A stretch of DNA of 64,000 nt. Origin: Thalassovita gelatinovora (GTDB lineage: Bacteria; Pseudomonadota; Alphaproteobacteria; Rhodobacterales; Rhodobacteraceae). The first letter of the stretch is position 1. Each line of letters begins with the position of its first letter. Shown here in pieces: positions 36,493 through 44,569 of the stretch. The notes under the pieces are model-generated. The model was not told the DNA's origin and did no database searches. It saw only the letters and a list, made by a program, of their open reading frames with translations. Position numbers and translations under genes: made by a program. The stretch covers positions 708,383 to 772,382 of the forward strand of contig NZ_CYSA01000015.1 of assembly GCF_001458355.1 (NCBI RefSeq). Direction: 5' to 3'.

Positions 36493-38001
36493 ATGCTTTG
36501 GTCTCTTATCAAGATTGTCGTTTTCGTTGTCCTGGTCGCCGCGGCGGCCCTCGGTGCCGGTTATCTGCTGGAAATGGATGGCGGCGTCAGAATTGCCTTT
36601 GGCGGAATAGAATTCAGCCTGACCCCGCTCAGCGCCGTGATCGCCTTTCTGGTGCTTTTGTTGTCGCTGTGGTTGTTGTTGAAGCTGGCTGCGCTGGCCG
36701 TGGCGGTTCTGAAATTCCTCAACGGGGACGAAACTGCATTGTCGCGCTATTTCGACCGCAACAGGGAACGCAAAGGCTATCAGGCCCTGACCGAAGGTAT
36801 GATGGCGCTGGCCTCGGGCGAACCGCGTGTGGCGATGCACAAGGCGGCGCGCGCCGAACGCTATCTTGCCCAGCCGAGCCTGACCAATCTGCTGACAGCG
36901 CAGGCGGCGGAAATGGCGGGCGACAGCAAAAAGGCGCAAGAAGTCTACAAGCGACTGTTGCAGGATGACAAAACCCGCTTTGTCGGCGTGCGTGGAATCA
37001 TGAAGCAGAAGCTGTCCGAAGGCGATACCGACACCGCGCGCAAACTGGCCGAAAAGGCCATCGCGTTGAAGCCCAAGCATGAGGAAACCCAAGACACGCT
37101 GTTGCAATTGCAGGCTCAAGCCCGTGATTGGTCGGGCGCACGCGGCACGCTGAACCTGAAACTGAAAAATGGGTCACTGCCACGCGACGTTCATAAACGC
37201 CGCGATGCCGTGCTGGCCCTGTCCGAGGCGAAAACCATCCTGACCGAAGGCAGCAGCCTCGAAGCGATGGAAGAGGCGATCGAGGCCAACCGCCTGTCAC
37301 CGGATCTGGTGCCGGCGGCGGCTTTGGCGGCGCGCGGGCTGATTGAAAAGCAACAGTTGCGCAAGGCGGCAAAAATTCTGAAGAAAGCTTGGGCGGTCCA
37401 TCCGCATCCCGATCTGGCCGTCGCTTTCGCCGCGATCCACCCGGATGAAACCGCCACCGAACGGCTGAAACGATTCCAGCCGTTGTTGCATCTGGTGCCG
37501 GATCACCGTGAAACCAAGCTGCTGGAAGCCGAGTTGCAGATCGCGGTCGAAGATTTCCCCGCCGCACGCCGTGCGCTGGGCGATCTGGTCGAACATGATC
37601 CCGATTCCCGTGCGCTGACCATCATGGCCGCGGTGGCGCGGGGAGAAGGGGCGTCCGACACGGTGGTCAAGGGGTGGCTGGCTCGGGCCCTGAATGCACC
37701 ACGCGGGCCGCAATGGGTTTGCGACAAGTGCCACAATATCCACCATGAATGGGTGCCGGTTTGCGAAAACTGCGGCGCGTTTGACACGCTGGCTTGGAAA
37801 TCACCACCCGAATCCGAAGTGGCGTCGGCGACAAGCATGGCCATGCTGCCACTGATCGTCGGGTCGCTGGAGGATAAAAGCGGCGACACTGCGCCGGAAC
37901 AGGCCGATCTGGTCGAAGATGCCGAAATCCTGGACCCGGTCGGCGATGACGACACCCCAGCCGAGGGGGCCGACCATCCCGGGGAAGACGCCGAAAAATA
38001 G
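36493..38001 (+). CDS. hemY: HemY-like tetratricopeptide membrane protein with C-terminal four-cysteine motif
   Basis: This is the HemY of the heme locus (TPR family), not protoporphyrinogen oxidase. Two membrane segments lie in residues 5-75 (VVFVVLVAAAALGAGYLL; SAVIAFLVLLLSLWLLL), then TPR helices to about residue 390. CDKC (410, 413) and CENC (424, 427) make a zinc-ribbon-like motif near WVCDKCHNIHHEWVPVCENC. An acidic tail follows. It follows MIC60 by 14 bases, and the two probably act at the inner membrane. Precise function unknown. Confidence 0.85.
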   Translation: MLWSLIKIVVFVVLVAAAALGAGYLLEMDGGVRIAFGGIEFSLTPLSAVIAFLVLLLSLWLLLKLAALAVAVLKFLNGDETALSRYFDRNRERKGYQALTEGMMALASGEPRVAMHKAARAERYLAQPSLTNLLTAQAAEMAGDSKKAQEVYKRLLQDDKTRFVGVRGIMKQKLSEGDTDTARKLAEKAIALKPKHEETQDTLLQLQAQARDWSGARGTLNLKLKNGSLPRDVHKRRDAVLALSEAKTILTEGSSLEAMEEAIEANRLSPDLVPAAALAARGLIEKQQLRKAAKILKKAWAVHPHPDLAVAFAAIHPDETATERLKRFQPLLHLVPDHRETKLLEAELQIAVEDFPAARRALGDLVEHDPDSRALTIMAAVARGEGASDTVVKGWLARALNAPRGPQWVCDKCHNIHHEWVPVCENCGAFDTLAWKSPPESEVASATSMAMLPLIVGSLEDKSGDTAPEQADLVEDAEILDPVGDDDTPAEGADHPGEDAEK

Positions 38002-38016
38002 ACCTTTTCCAAATTC

Positions 38017-38040
38017 AGGCGGGGTGCTATAGCCCCGCCT
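38017..38040 (+). other. Hairpin between hemY and tRNA-Thr
   Basis: AGGCGGGG and CCCCGCCT pair perfectly around an eight-base loop, just five bases before the tRNA. There is no T-run, so it may be a processing or stability element rather than a terminator. Confidence 0.5.
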
Positions 38041-38045
38041 ACCAG

Positions 38046-38121
38046 GCCGCTGTAGCTCAGCTGGTAGAGCACGTCATTCGTAATGATGGGGTCGGGGGTT
38101 CGAGTCCCTTCAGCGGCACCA
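38046..38121 (+). tRNA. tRNA-Thr, anticodon CGT
   Basis: A full cloverleaf can be drawn: acceptor GCCGCTG with CAGCGGC, D stem GCTC/GAGC, anticodon stem CGTCA/TGATG with loop TTCGTAA (anticodon CGT, reading ACG), T stem GGGGG/CCCTT with TTCGAGT loop, then A and an encoded CCA. It is preceded by hemY and not followed by another tRNA. Confidence 0.97.
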
Positions 38122-38410
38122 CTTTCCCAAGCAGTATAACAAAAGAGATCCGAACTCCCTGTTTTACCTGATTTTTGATGGTAGAGGGCAGTAGGATCTG
38201 GTCCGTTTTAGCTGACAGTAGGCCCCTTGATATTCCCAAGCGATGGGCGGATTCGAAACCTGAACTGCTGGTGTGCCTGGCAAAGTTGTGCTGGCCAAGG
38301 GTGGTTTTGACACGTCTCTTTTATTCAAGATGTCAATCCGTCGGGCATTTGTCTTGCTTCGTGTTTGGTCATGACGACACACTGTGATCGCAAATGAAAA
38401 GAGGGTCGCA
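38122..38410. other. Intergenic region after tRNA-Thr
   Basis: About 290 bases with no gene I can support. It has a lower GC than the surroundings and short direct repeats (CAGTAGG twice near 38190-38220). No integrase or att duplication of the tRNA end is visible here. Confidence 0.55.
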
Positions 38411-39343
38411 ATGAACGAGACGGAAAAGGCACCACAGATCGCTATTCTGGGCACGGGACTGATCGGGGTGGCCTGGGCGGCGTTGTTTCAGCATCACGGT
38501 GCCGATGTGCGTGTCTGGGATCCTGTGCCAGACGCGTGTGCCGCAACGGTTGCGCGTATGGCGGCACCATTGTCTCAACTCGCCGAAGTCGCCCCCGATG
38601 CCGGTCCGCGCGGCAGGCTGACCCTGTGCGAAACCCTAGCCGAAGCGATTATTGGCGCAGATCTGATTCAAGAAAACGCACCCGAGTCGATTTCAATAAA
38701 ACACGCACTTTTCGCCGATGTCGAACCCTTGATGGCGCCGCATGCGGTGCTGGCGTCATCGACGTCGGCTCTGACCTGGTCCGATCTTGGTCCCGGTCTG
38801 AAAGATCCGGCGTGTCTGATCACCGCGCATCCGTTCAACCCTCCGCATCTGGTGCCGCTGGTTGAAATCTATGGCACCGATCCGGCGCGGATCGCACGGG
38901 CCGAGGCGATCTATCGCGCCGCTGACCGGGTGCCGGTACGATTGAAAAAAGACGCCACTGGCCATATCGCCAACCGGCTTGCTTCGGCGCTTTGGCGCGA
39001 GGCGGTGTTCATGGTTCAGGACGGTATCGCGGATGTCGAAGCGATTGATGCCGCTCTCGTAAACGGGCCGGGTCTGCGCTGGTCGGTGCTTGGGGCGCAT
39101 ATGGCTTATCATCTGGGCGGTGGAACCGGTGGCATGGCAGGATATCTGGATCATCTGGGACCAAGCCAGGAACGGCGCTGGGCGGATCTGGGTGTCCCGT
39201 CCCTGACCCAGGAAGTTCAAGCCGAACTGGTCGCGGGTGTTACGCGCGAAGCCGCCGGGCGCGGCATTGCCGATTTGGAAGCGACCCGCGACAAAGCGCT
39301 GATCGCGGCGCTGCATGCCCGCAAGGACGCGCCGCCGGTCTGA
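38411..39343 (+). CDS. 3-hydroxyacyl-CoA dehydrogenase family protein (lambda-crystallin/carnitine dehydrogenase-like)
   Basis: A 310-residue Rossmann-fold dehydrogenase. The NAD motif is LGTGLIGVAWAALF, the family signature IQENAPESISIK is at about residue 85, SSTSALTWSDL follows, and the catalytic His is in ITAHPFNPPHLVPLVEI. A C-terminal helical 3HCDH domain with HIANRLASALWREA completes the fold. L-carnitine or L-gulonate dehydrogenase is more likely than a true beta-oxidation enzyme because it is a stand-alone, short form. The start at 38411 has GAGGG upstream; a GTG nine codons earlier is weaker. No pathway partners are nearby. Confidence 0.85.
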   Translation: MNETEKAPQIAILGTGLIGVAWAALFQHHGADVRVWDPVPDACAATVARMAAPLSQLAEVAPDAGPRGRLTLCETLAEAIIGADLIQENAPESISIKHALFADVEPLMAPHAVLASSTSALTWSDLGPGLKDPACLITAHPFNPPHLVPLVEIYGTDPARIARAEAIYRAADRVPVRLKKDATGHIANRLASALWREAVFMVQDGIADVEAIDAALVNGPGLRWSVLGAHMAYHLGGGTGGMAGYLDHLGPSQERRWADLGVPSLTQEVQAELVAGVTREAAGRGIADLEATRDKALIAALHARKDAPPV

Positions 39344-39347
39344 CATT

Positions 39348-39381
39348 CCCGCCGCCCCCGATCGCGGGCATTCGGTTTTTC
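39348..39381 (+). terminator. Possible terminator after the dehydrogenase gene
   Basis: CCCGC (39348-39352) and GCGGG (39364-39368) pair across an eleven-base loop, with T5 at 39376-39380. The stem is short, so this is tentative. Confidence 0.4.
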
Positions 39382-39505
39382 GCTTGGCTGGACGCCTCCG
39401 GCCTTGAATATCGGGTTTTATCCGCGTCGTAGTGGCCGCTATGGTGTGACGAACCACCGGCGCGTTGGATCTGGCCGATGAGCACATAAATAAAGAGGTT
39501 ACAGG

Positions 39506-39553
39506 ATGATCTGTTCATCACCATTTCACGCATGTTCGGAACGTTTCCTATGA
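39506..39553 (+). CDS. Possible 15-codon leader peptide upstream of the SLC13 transporter
   Basis: ATG at 39506 follows GAGG at 39495-39498 and encodes a 15-residue peptide, MICSSPFHACSERFL, that contains two cysteines. Its stop TGA overlaps the ATG of the transporter at 39550 (ATGA). It has a better ribosome site than the transporter itself. This is an inference from spacing and overlap; no homology is claimed. Confidence 0.4.
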   Translation: MICSSPFHACSERFL

Positions 39554-41334
39554 TGCCCATGATTGACGATAGGACGCTGCTTTTCATCCTGTTCGTGGTG
39601 ATCTTCGTGATGCTTGTCTGGGGCCGGGTCCGGTACGATCTGGTGGCCTTTTCAGCCTTGATTGGCGCCGCAGCGCTGGGCCTTGTGCCGTCAGACGAGG
39701 TGTTTTCAGGCTTCGGTCATTCGGCGGTTGCGATCATCGCGTTGGTTTTGATCGTCAGCCGGGGCTTGTCATCTTCGGGTGCGGTCGAACTTATCGCCGC
39801 CCGGATCATCAAACCCGACCGCCCATTGCCGTTGCATATCGCGTTGATCGCAAGCGTTGGGGCGCTGCTTTCGGCGATCATCAACAATGTCGCGGCGCTT
39901 GCGCTTCTCATGCCGCTGGATGTTGAAGCCGCCAACAAGGCCAAGCGTGCCGCTGGTCAAAGTCTGATGCCGCTGTCTTTCGCCACGATACTTGGCGGCA
40001 TGGTCACATTGATCGGAACCCCGCCCAACATTGTCATATCAGAGTACCGGCAGGACGTGATGGGGCAATCGTTCTCGATGTTCGATTTCACCCCGGTCGG
40101 GCTTGTCGTCGCGATCGCAGGGATCGTCTTCGTTTCGCTTGTCGGCTGGCGGCTTCTGCCGTCCCGAACCTCGGTTGCGGAGGTCGAGCAGGAAATCCGC
40201 AATGGCCGTTATGTGGCCGAACTCAAAGTTGGCGAACTGCCAGAAGAGCAAGAAACCAAAGTTCACCAACTTTATGCGTCGGCCGATGACGCGGATGTCC
40301 ACATTGTTGGTTTGATAAGTCACGGCAAACGACGGCCAGGACTGGCAAGCCGCGAAACGCTGCGTAGCGGTGATTTCCTTGTCGTGGAAGGAGAACCCAA
40401 AGCCATCGAGGCGTTCATGGGCAAGGCGGCCCTGAAATTCGCCGGATCGGAAAAGCACGAAGGTGGTGTCACGGCACCGGGCTTGACCCTGCAAGAAGCG
40501 ATCGTGCCCGATGGCGCCCGCATCAACGGTCGTACCGCGCGAAGCCTGAACCTTCTGCATCGCCATTCGGTGACGCTGCTGGGGGTTTCGCGCGAAGGAA
40601 AACGGTTTCGGGACCGTGTCCGGCTTCTGACCATTCGTGCGGGTGATGTGCTTTTGCTGCTCGGAACGCCTGAACGCGTGGCGGCCAGCATCGACTGGCT
40701 GGGCGTGCTTCCGATTGAAGGCCGCAGGACCGAAGTGATTCAACGTTCAAAGGCGGGTCTTTCGATTGGCATCTTCGTTGCTGCGGTCGCGCTTGCCGTG
40801 GCGGGTGTGATACCTCTCGCCGTGGCGCTTTCGGGGGCAGTTATCGCCTTTCTGGCGCTTGGGCTTGTGAGTGCGCGCGAAGTGTATACGTCGATCGAAT
40901 GGAAAGTCATCGTTTTGCTGGCAAGCCTGATCCCGCTTGCCGAAGCCTTTGAAAGAACCGGTGGCGCCCAAGTTGTTGCTAATCAGATTCTCATCCTGAC
41001 CGCTGGCAGTGCGCCTTGGGTAACGCTGGCCGTTTTGATGGCGGTGACGATGACAATGTCGGATTTCCTCAATAACGTCGCAACGACATTGATCGCGGCA
41101 CCCATTTCGCTTTCGATTGCCAACGCGCTGGATGCAAACCCCGACACGTTTCTGATGGCTGTCGCGGTGGCCGCGTCCTGCGCGTTCCTGACCCCCATCG
41201 GGCACAAGAACAACACCATCATCCTTGGCCCTGGCGGATATCGTTTTTCCGACTACTGGCGTATGGGATTGCCGCTTGAAATCCTTGTCATCGCGGTATC
41301 TGTTCCGGCGTTACTTTATTTCTGGCCGATCTGA
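39550..41334 (+). CDS. SLC13/DASS-family anion transporter with two TrkA-C domains
   Basis: A 594-residue transporter, start ATG at 39550 overlapping the small leader frame (39532 is an in-frame alternative). Membrane segments lie on either side of two central RCK/TrkA-C domains (about 205-290 and 300-385, e.g. SRETLRSGDFLVVEGEPKAI). The sequence SAIINNVAALALLMP and LNNVATTLIAAP are the paired NNV hairpin motifs of the DASS fold, with GTPPNIVI and PIGHKNN. Substrates of this architecture include sulfate and other divalent anions. Which one is not clear. It stands alone between a dehydrogenase gene and the convergent operon. Confidence 0.88.
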   Translation: MMPMIDDRTLLFILFVVIFVMLVWGRVRYDLVAFSALIGAAALGLVPSDEVFSGFGHSAVAIIALVLIVSRGLSSSGAVELIAARIIKPDRPLPLHIALIASVGALLSAIINNVAALALLMPLDVEAANKAKRAAGQSLMPLSFATILGGMVTLIGTPPNIVISEYRQDVMGQSFSMFDFTPVGLVVAIAGIVFVSLVGWRLLPSRTSVAEVEQEIRNGRYVAELKVGELPEEQETKVHQLYASADDADVHIVGLISHGKRRPGLASRETLRSGDFLVVEGEPKAIEAFMGKAALKFAGSEKHEGGVTAPGLTLQEAIVPDGARINGRTARSLNLLHRHSVTLLGVSREGKRFRDRVRLLTIRAGDVLLLLGTPERVAASIDWLGVLPIEGRRTEVIQRSKAGLSIGIFVAAVALAVAGVIPLAVALSGAVIAFLALGLVSAREVYTSIEWKVIVLLASLIPLAEAFERTGGAQVVANQILILTAGSAPWVTLAVLMAVTMTMSDFLNNVATTLIAAPISLSIANALDANPDTFLMAVAVAASCAFLTPIGHKNNTIILGPGGYRFSDYWRMGLPLEILVIAVSVPALLYFWPI

Positions 41335-41350
41335 GAACGCCAATAGACCT

Positions 41351-41381
41351 TAAATCAAAAGGGCCGCGCGACCGGCGGCCC
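41351..41381 (-). terminator. Terminator for the minus-strand importer/phosphatase operon
   Basis: GGGCCGC and GCGGCCC pair around seven bases (41361-41381). Read on the minus strand the stem is followed by TTTTGATTTAA, so it should end the operon whose last gene stops at 41421. Confidence 0.75.
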
Positions 41382-41420
41382 CGAACCGGCATGCCGTCCG
41401 ATCAGACCAGCCAAAAAACG

Positions 41421-41867
41421 TCAGAAATCACCGGGGGCGCATTGCAGACAGGTTAGTCCCGCTTCACGCCAGAAGGCCACAACCGAACTGCGGTCATCGA
41501 CCACCAGCCAAGGGCGGTAGCCATCGGCGTGGATACGATCAAGAGCAGAGCGTTTCACCTCGGGATCGCTGGCATGATCTTCGTCGTGGCGACGCAAATA
41601 AAGCGCATCATGCGGGATACCAGAAGTCGCAAGCCATGCAGCGGTATGATCGCGCCACCCTTCCGGGCGCCCGGAACACAACACGATCGCTTCGCCTTGG
41701 GCGTTCAACCGGGTCAGAAGCCGCACCACGGGTTCGATCACCGGGGCGGTGGCCATTGCGTCATGGAAGGCATCCCATTGCTTGGTTGCTCCATGGACCA
41801 GATGCCCCAATTGCGGCGCGTCGAATTCGGCCAATGTTCCGTCAATATCGAAGATTACGCAGTTCAT
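41421..41867 (-). CDS. HAD phosphatase resembling the 3'-phosphatase domain of T4 polynucleotide kinase
   Basis: A 148-residue HAD protein. The nucleophile motif is VIFDIDGTLAEF (Asp7 and Asp9), motif II is IVLCSGRPEGW, and the end is VVDDRSSVVAFWREAGLTC followed by LQCAPGDF. The last segment matches the end of the T4 Pnkp phosphatase domain, which I recall as DDRTQVVEMWRRIG...CWQVASGDF. A polynucleotide or nucleotide 3'-phosphatase is therefore the best-supported guess, without the kinase half. The start overlaps the histidine phosphatase stop (ATGA); it is the last gene of a six-gene chain beginning at the substrate-binding protein. Substrate not proven. Confidence 0.78.
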   Translation of the reverse strand: MNCVIFDIDGTLAEFDAPQLGHLVHGATKQWDAFHDAMATAPVIEPVVRLLTRLNAQGEAIVLCSGRPEGWRDHTAAWLATSGIPHDALYLRRHDEDHASDPEVKRSALDRIHADGYRPWLVVDDRSSVVAFWREAGLTCLQCAPGDF

Positions 41868-42427
41868 CTGTTGTCTTTCTTTTGCAGCACGGCTTCGCGC
41901 CACCCATTCGGGGCGGGCATGAAAAGATAGGGAGTGGTATTCGCGGGCGACGGGCCATGCTGTGATCCGCCGGTAAGCTGACGCACAGCGCGCACCACCC
42001 CGGAATGGGCCACCAGAACCGGAAATGTCCCCTGTGCGCGATCTTGGGCACTGCGCAAGGCGGTGGCGACGCGGGCGATCATGTCCTGCCAGGCTTCGCC
42101 CCCCTCCGGCGTTTCTTCTCGCGGTGGGGCTTCGGATACTGGTCGCCCTTCGAACCGCCCCCAATCGCGTTCGCGCAGCTTGTCGACAAGGATCGGGTCA
42201 TGACCGGGAAAGCCGAGTGCAGCCGTTTCGCGCGCACGCTGTTGCGGACTGGTGAAAAGGGTGATCGTTTCGGGCCAAGCCCATTCGGCAAGCGCGCGCG
42301 CCGCAGCCCGACCCGTTTCGGTCAGCTGGGCTTCGATACGGCCGGCGATTACGCCATCGCGGTTGGCATCGGTCTGACCATGGCGGATTAGGATGAAGGG
42401 TTGAGCGGAGACGATCACAGCAGGCAT
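41864..42427 (-). CDS. Histidine phosphatase family protein
   Basis: A 187-residue member of the phosphoglycerate mutase-like superfamily. RHG is at residues 15-17 (ILIRHGQTDANRDGVI), the second catalytic Arg region is LFTSPQQRARETA, the family Glu is in LRERDWGRFEG, and the second His is in VLVAHSGVVRAV. The fold acts through a phosphohistidine. It overlaps the MBL gene by 13 bases upstream and the HAD gene by four downstream. Close to CobC/PhoE-type phosphatases; true substrate unknown, but linked to an importer and two other phosphoesterases. Confidence 0.85.
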   Translation of the reverse strand: MPAVIVSAQPFILIRHGQTDANRDGVIAGRIEAQLTETGRAAARALAEWAWPETITLFTSPQQRARETAALGFPGHDPILVDKLRERDWGRFEGRPVSEAPPREETPEGGEAWQDMIARVATALRSAQDRAQGTFPVLVAHSGVVRAVRQLTGGSQHGPSPANTTPYLFMPAPNGWREAVLQKKDNR

Positions 42428-43500
42428 CTTTCGTTCAGCACCAGCGCCGCGTTGAATCGCGGTTCAAGCAAATAGTCTTCTGGTTGGTTGCAAAAAAGTG
42501 GTGCGAACCGGCGCGCATTCAATCGCCGAACCATGCCGATCTGATCGGACAGCGGCGGATGGACGTTCCAACGTAGAAATCTGCCCCCCTGCGTGGCAAT
42601 CGCGCGGGCATGGGCGGTCATATGGCCGGTGAACAGAACCACCGATTCCTGTCCCAACCGACCGCTGTCGCGCCAATCTTGCACCAATTGCCACGCCATG
42701 CCGCCATCGGCATTGGGCGTATCACAGATCAGAAACCGCGCTGCCGGGTCGAAACCGCGCTGCAGCACTGGCGTCAAGGCATCTGCGCATTTGTTCAGGC
42801 TGCCGCTGGAAATGGCACGGGAAATGGCAAGCCGACAACTGTCATCAAAGGACAGTTCGCCGTGCTGCATGAGGTGCAACGCCAACTCGCCCGCCCGCCC
42901 GGAGGGGGGAACGGGGAAAAGAATCTGTTGCTGACACAATTCTTCGAGCGTCCGATCCAGTGTCATCAACCGTTCTGCCTGCGGCACATCATCGAGATGA
43001 TACGAAGCGTCGATCAAGGACGTGGCGGCAACGGGTGGAGGATCGAAAGCGAACCAGTTGCTTTCTTCGGACCAGTCACCGGAAAAAAACAAACCCTCCC
43101 CAAGCGCGAAATGGAACCAGACACCGCCAAGCGCATGGCCGTTACGTCCGGTGGTGACGGTGACACCGTCAATCTTGGTCTGACCGGTTTCCGGCAACGG
43201 GTTGAAATCCGCGCCGGGCGGCAACGAACGGGCGGTCTGGGCGGTGCAATGAATCGGCAATCCCGCCGCCACCGCATGGGCCGCGCCACCGATATGGTCG
43301 ATATGGTCATGGCTGATGAACACCCGCTCCGCGCCATCAAGCCAATGCGGTTCAAACGGCGATGTCGCTTCGGGGCCAAAGCCCACATCCAACACCCAAA
43401 GGGCGCGACCGGTCCACAGTCGGATGCAGGCGGGCCCTTTTTCACCTAGGCCTGACAGGACTTCGACCCAAGGGGCGGTTTCAACAGGATTGTCACGCAT
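42415..43500 (-). CDS. Metallo-beta-lactamase fold protein with beta-CASP-like features
   Basis: A 361-residue soluble protein. Metal motif HDHIDH is at 64-69 (VFISHDHIDHIGGAAHA), a third ligand His is near 122, and the bridging Asp is in FFSGDWSEE at 142. A region near residues 192-212 (ILFPVPPSGRAGELALHLM) follows the beta-CASP pattern that in CPSF73-type nucleases reads like IPVFALGRAQELL. Further on, WNVHPPLSD at 311-319 occupies the place of the late beta-CASP His motif. The likely activity is a phosphodiesterase or nuclease on a nucleic-acid-like substrate. It overlaps the ABC ATPase gene by eight bases and the histidine phosphatase by thirteen. Confidence 0.75.
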   Translation of the reverse strand: MRDNPVETAPWVEVLSGLGEKGPACIRLWTGRALWVLDVGFGPEATSPFEPHWLDGAERVFISHDHIDHIGGAAHAVAAGLPIHCTAQTARSLPPGADFNPLPETGQTKIDGVTVTTGRNGHALGGVWFHFALGEGLFFSGDWSEESNWFAFDPPPVAATSLIDASYHLDDVPQAERLMTLDRTLEELCQQQILFPVPPSGRAGELALHLMQHGELSFDDSCRLAISRAISSGSLNKCADALTPVLQRGFDPAARFLICDTPNADGGMAWQLVQDWRDSGRLGQESVVLFTGHMTAHARAIATQGGRFLRWNVHPPLSDQIGMVRRLNARRFAPLFCNQPEDYLLEPRFNAALVLNERCLL

Positions 43501-44569
43501 GGGTCAGCGCACCCGCCATCAGGCTTTCCGCTTCGGGATCGTGAAAGGCCCACGGGTCGCGGATGGTCAAACCAACCGTTTCCCCGACCGCGGCGCGCTG
43601 TGGCGCGAAGGCCACCAGCGCTTCGCCCTCGGCGTCCAGAACAAGCCGGAAGCGACCGCCCAGATAGGTGCAGCTGATCACCTGCGCACGCAAAGGGGCG
43701 GTTTCCGACAAAGTGATTGCTTCGGGACGGATGCTGACATGACTGGGGGCGCTGGTGGAACTGCGGCACCAGATATCCTGCCCCAGAACCGACAACAGAA
43801 CCCGGCCTGCCTCGGAATGGCCTGTCCGCCGGGTCGCGACCACCGCGCCATCACCGACAAACCCGGCCACAAAGCAATCGGCCGGTTCGCGGTACAAAAC
43901 TTCGGGGGCGGCGAATTGCCTGATCCGCCCGGATTCCATCACCGCGACCCGATCCGCCAGCGCCAAGGCTTCGCTTTGGTCATGGGTCACGTAAAGCATG
44001 GTCGCGCCGGTGCGCCGGTGAAACATCGAAAACACATCATGCATTGACGCGCGTAGTGCCAGATCGAGATTGGCAAGCGGTTCGTCAAGCAGCACCGCGC
44101 GCGGTTCGAATACCAGACAGCGGGCCAGTGCAACGCGCTGACGCTGACCACCGGACAATTGCGACGGCATCCGGTCAGCGAAATCGCGCAGCCCGGTCAG
44201 GTCAAGTGCCTCGGCGACTCGCGCCTTGCGTTCTGCCTGCGGAATGCGGCGAACTTCCAACGGATAGGACACGTTGCCAGCGACGGTTTTATGTGGCCAA
44301 AGCGCGTAGGATTGAAACACGATGCCGATTTCGCGCGCTTCGGGCGGCACGAAACGGCCTTCACCCGCGACAATATCACCGCCGATCCGGATCTCTCCTT
44401 CGTCGGGCTGTTCGAATCCGGCGGTCAGGCGCAACAACGTGGTCTTGCCACATCCTGAAGGCCCAAGCAGCGCCACGAACTCGCCGGACCCGATCGCGGC
44501 ATTGATCCCGTCCAGCGCGGGCGCCCCGTCGAAACGCTTGGTGAGGTTGGAGAATGTCAGCTCTGCCAT
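43493..44569 (-). CDS. ABC transporter ATP-binding protein (Fe3+/2-aminoethylphosphonate type)
   Basis: A 358-residue ATPase. Walker A is LLGPSGCGKTT (35-45), signature LSGGQRQRVALARCL, Walker B AVLLDEPLANLDLALR, switch VTHDQSEALALADR. A C-terminal TOBE-type domain with VSIRPEAITLSE is present. This architecture fits FbpC and PhnT-like importers. The start at 44569 overlaps the permease stop by 13 bases; the longer frame upstream is the permease in another phase. Confidence 0.9.
   Translation of the reverse strand: MAELTFSNLTKRFDGAPALDGINAAIGSGEFVALLGPSGCGKTTLLRLTAGFEQPDEGEIRIGGDIVAGEGRFVPPEAREIGIVFQSYALWPHKTVAGNVSYPLEVRRIPQAERKARVAEALDLTGLRDFADRMPSQLSGGQRQRVALARCLVFEPRAVLLDEPLANLDLALRASMHDVFSMFHRRTGATMLYVTHDQSEALALADRVAVMESGRIRQFAAPEVLYREPADCFVAGFVGDGAVVATRRTGHSEAGRVLLSVLGQDIWCRSSTSAPSHVSIRPEAITLSETAPLRAQVISCTYLGGRFRLVLDAEGEALVAFAPQRAAVGETVGLTIRDPWAFHDPEAESLMAGALTHA

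Noticed and set aside
38057..38239. A 60-codon minus-strand frame ending in a sequence like LKGLEPPTPSLRM
   Set aside because: It is the well-known spurious frame read antisense through a tRNA gene (here tRNA-Thr).
38046..38410. tRNA-Thr as an integration site for a genomic island
   Set aside because: No integrase and no second copy of the tRNA 3' end is seen in the window.
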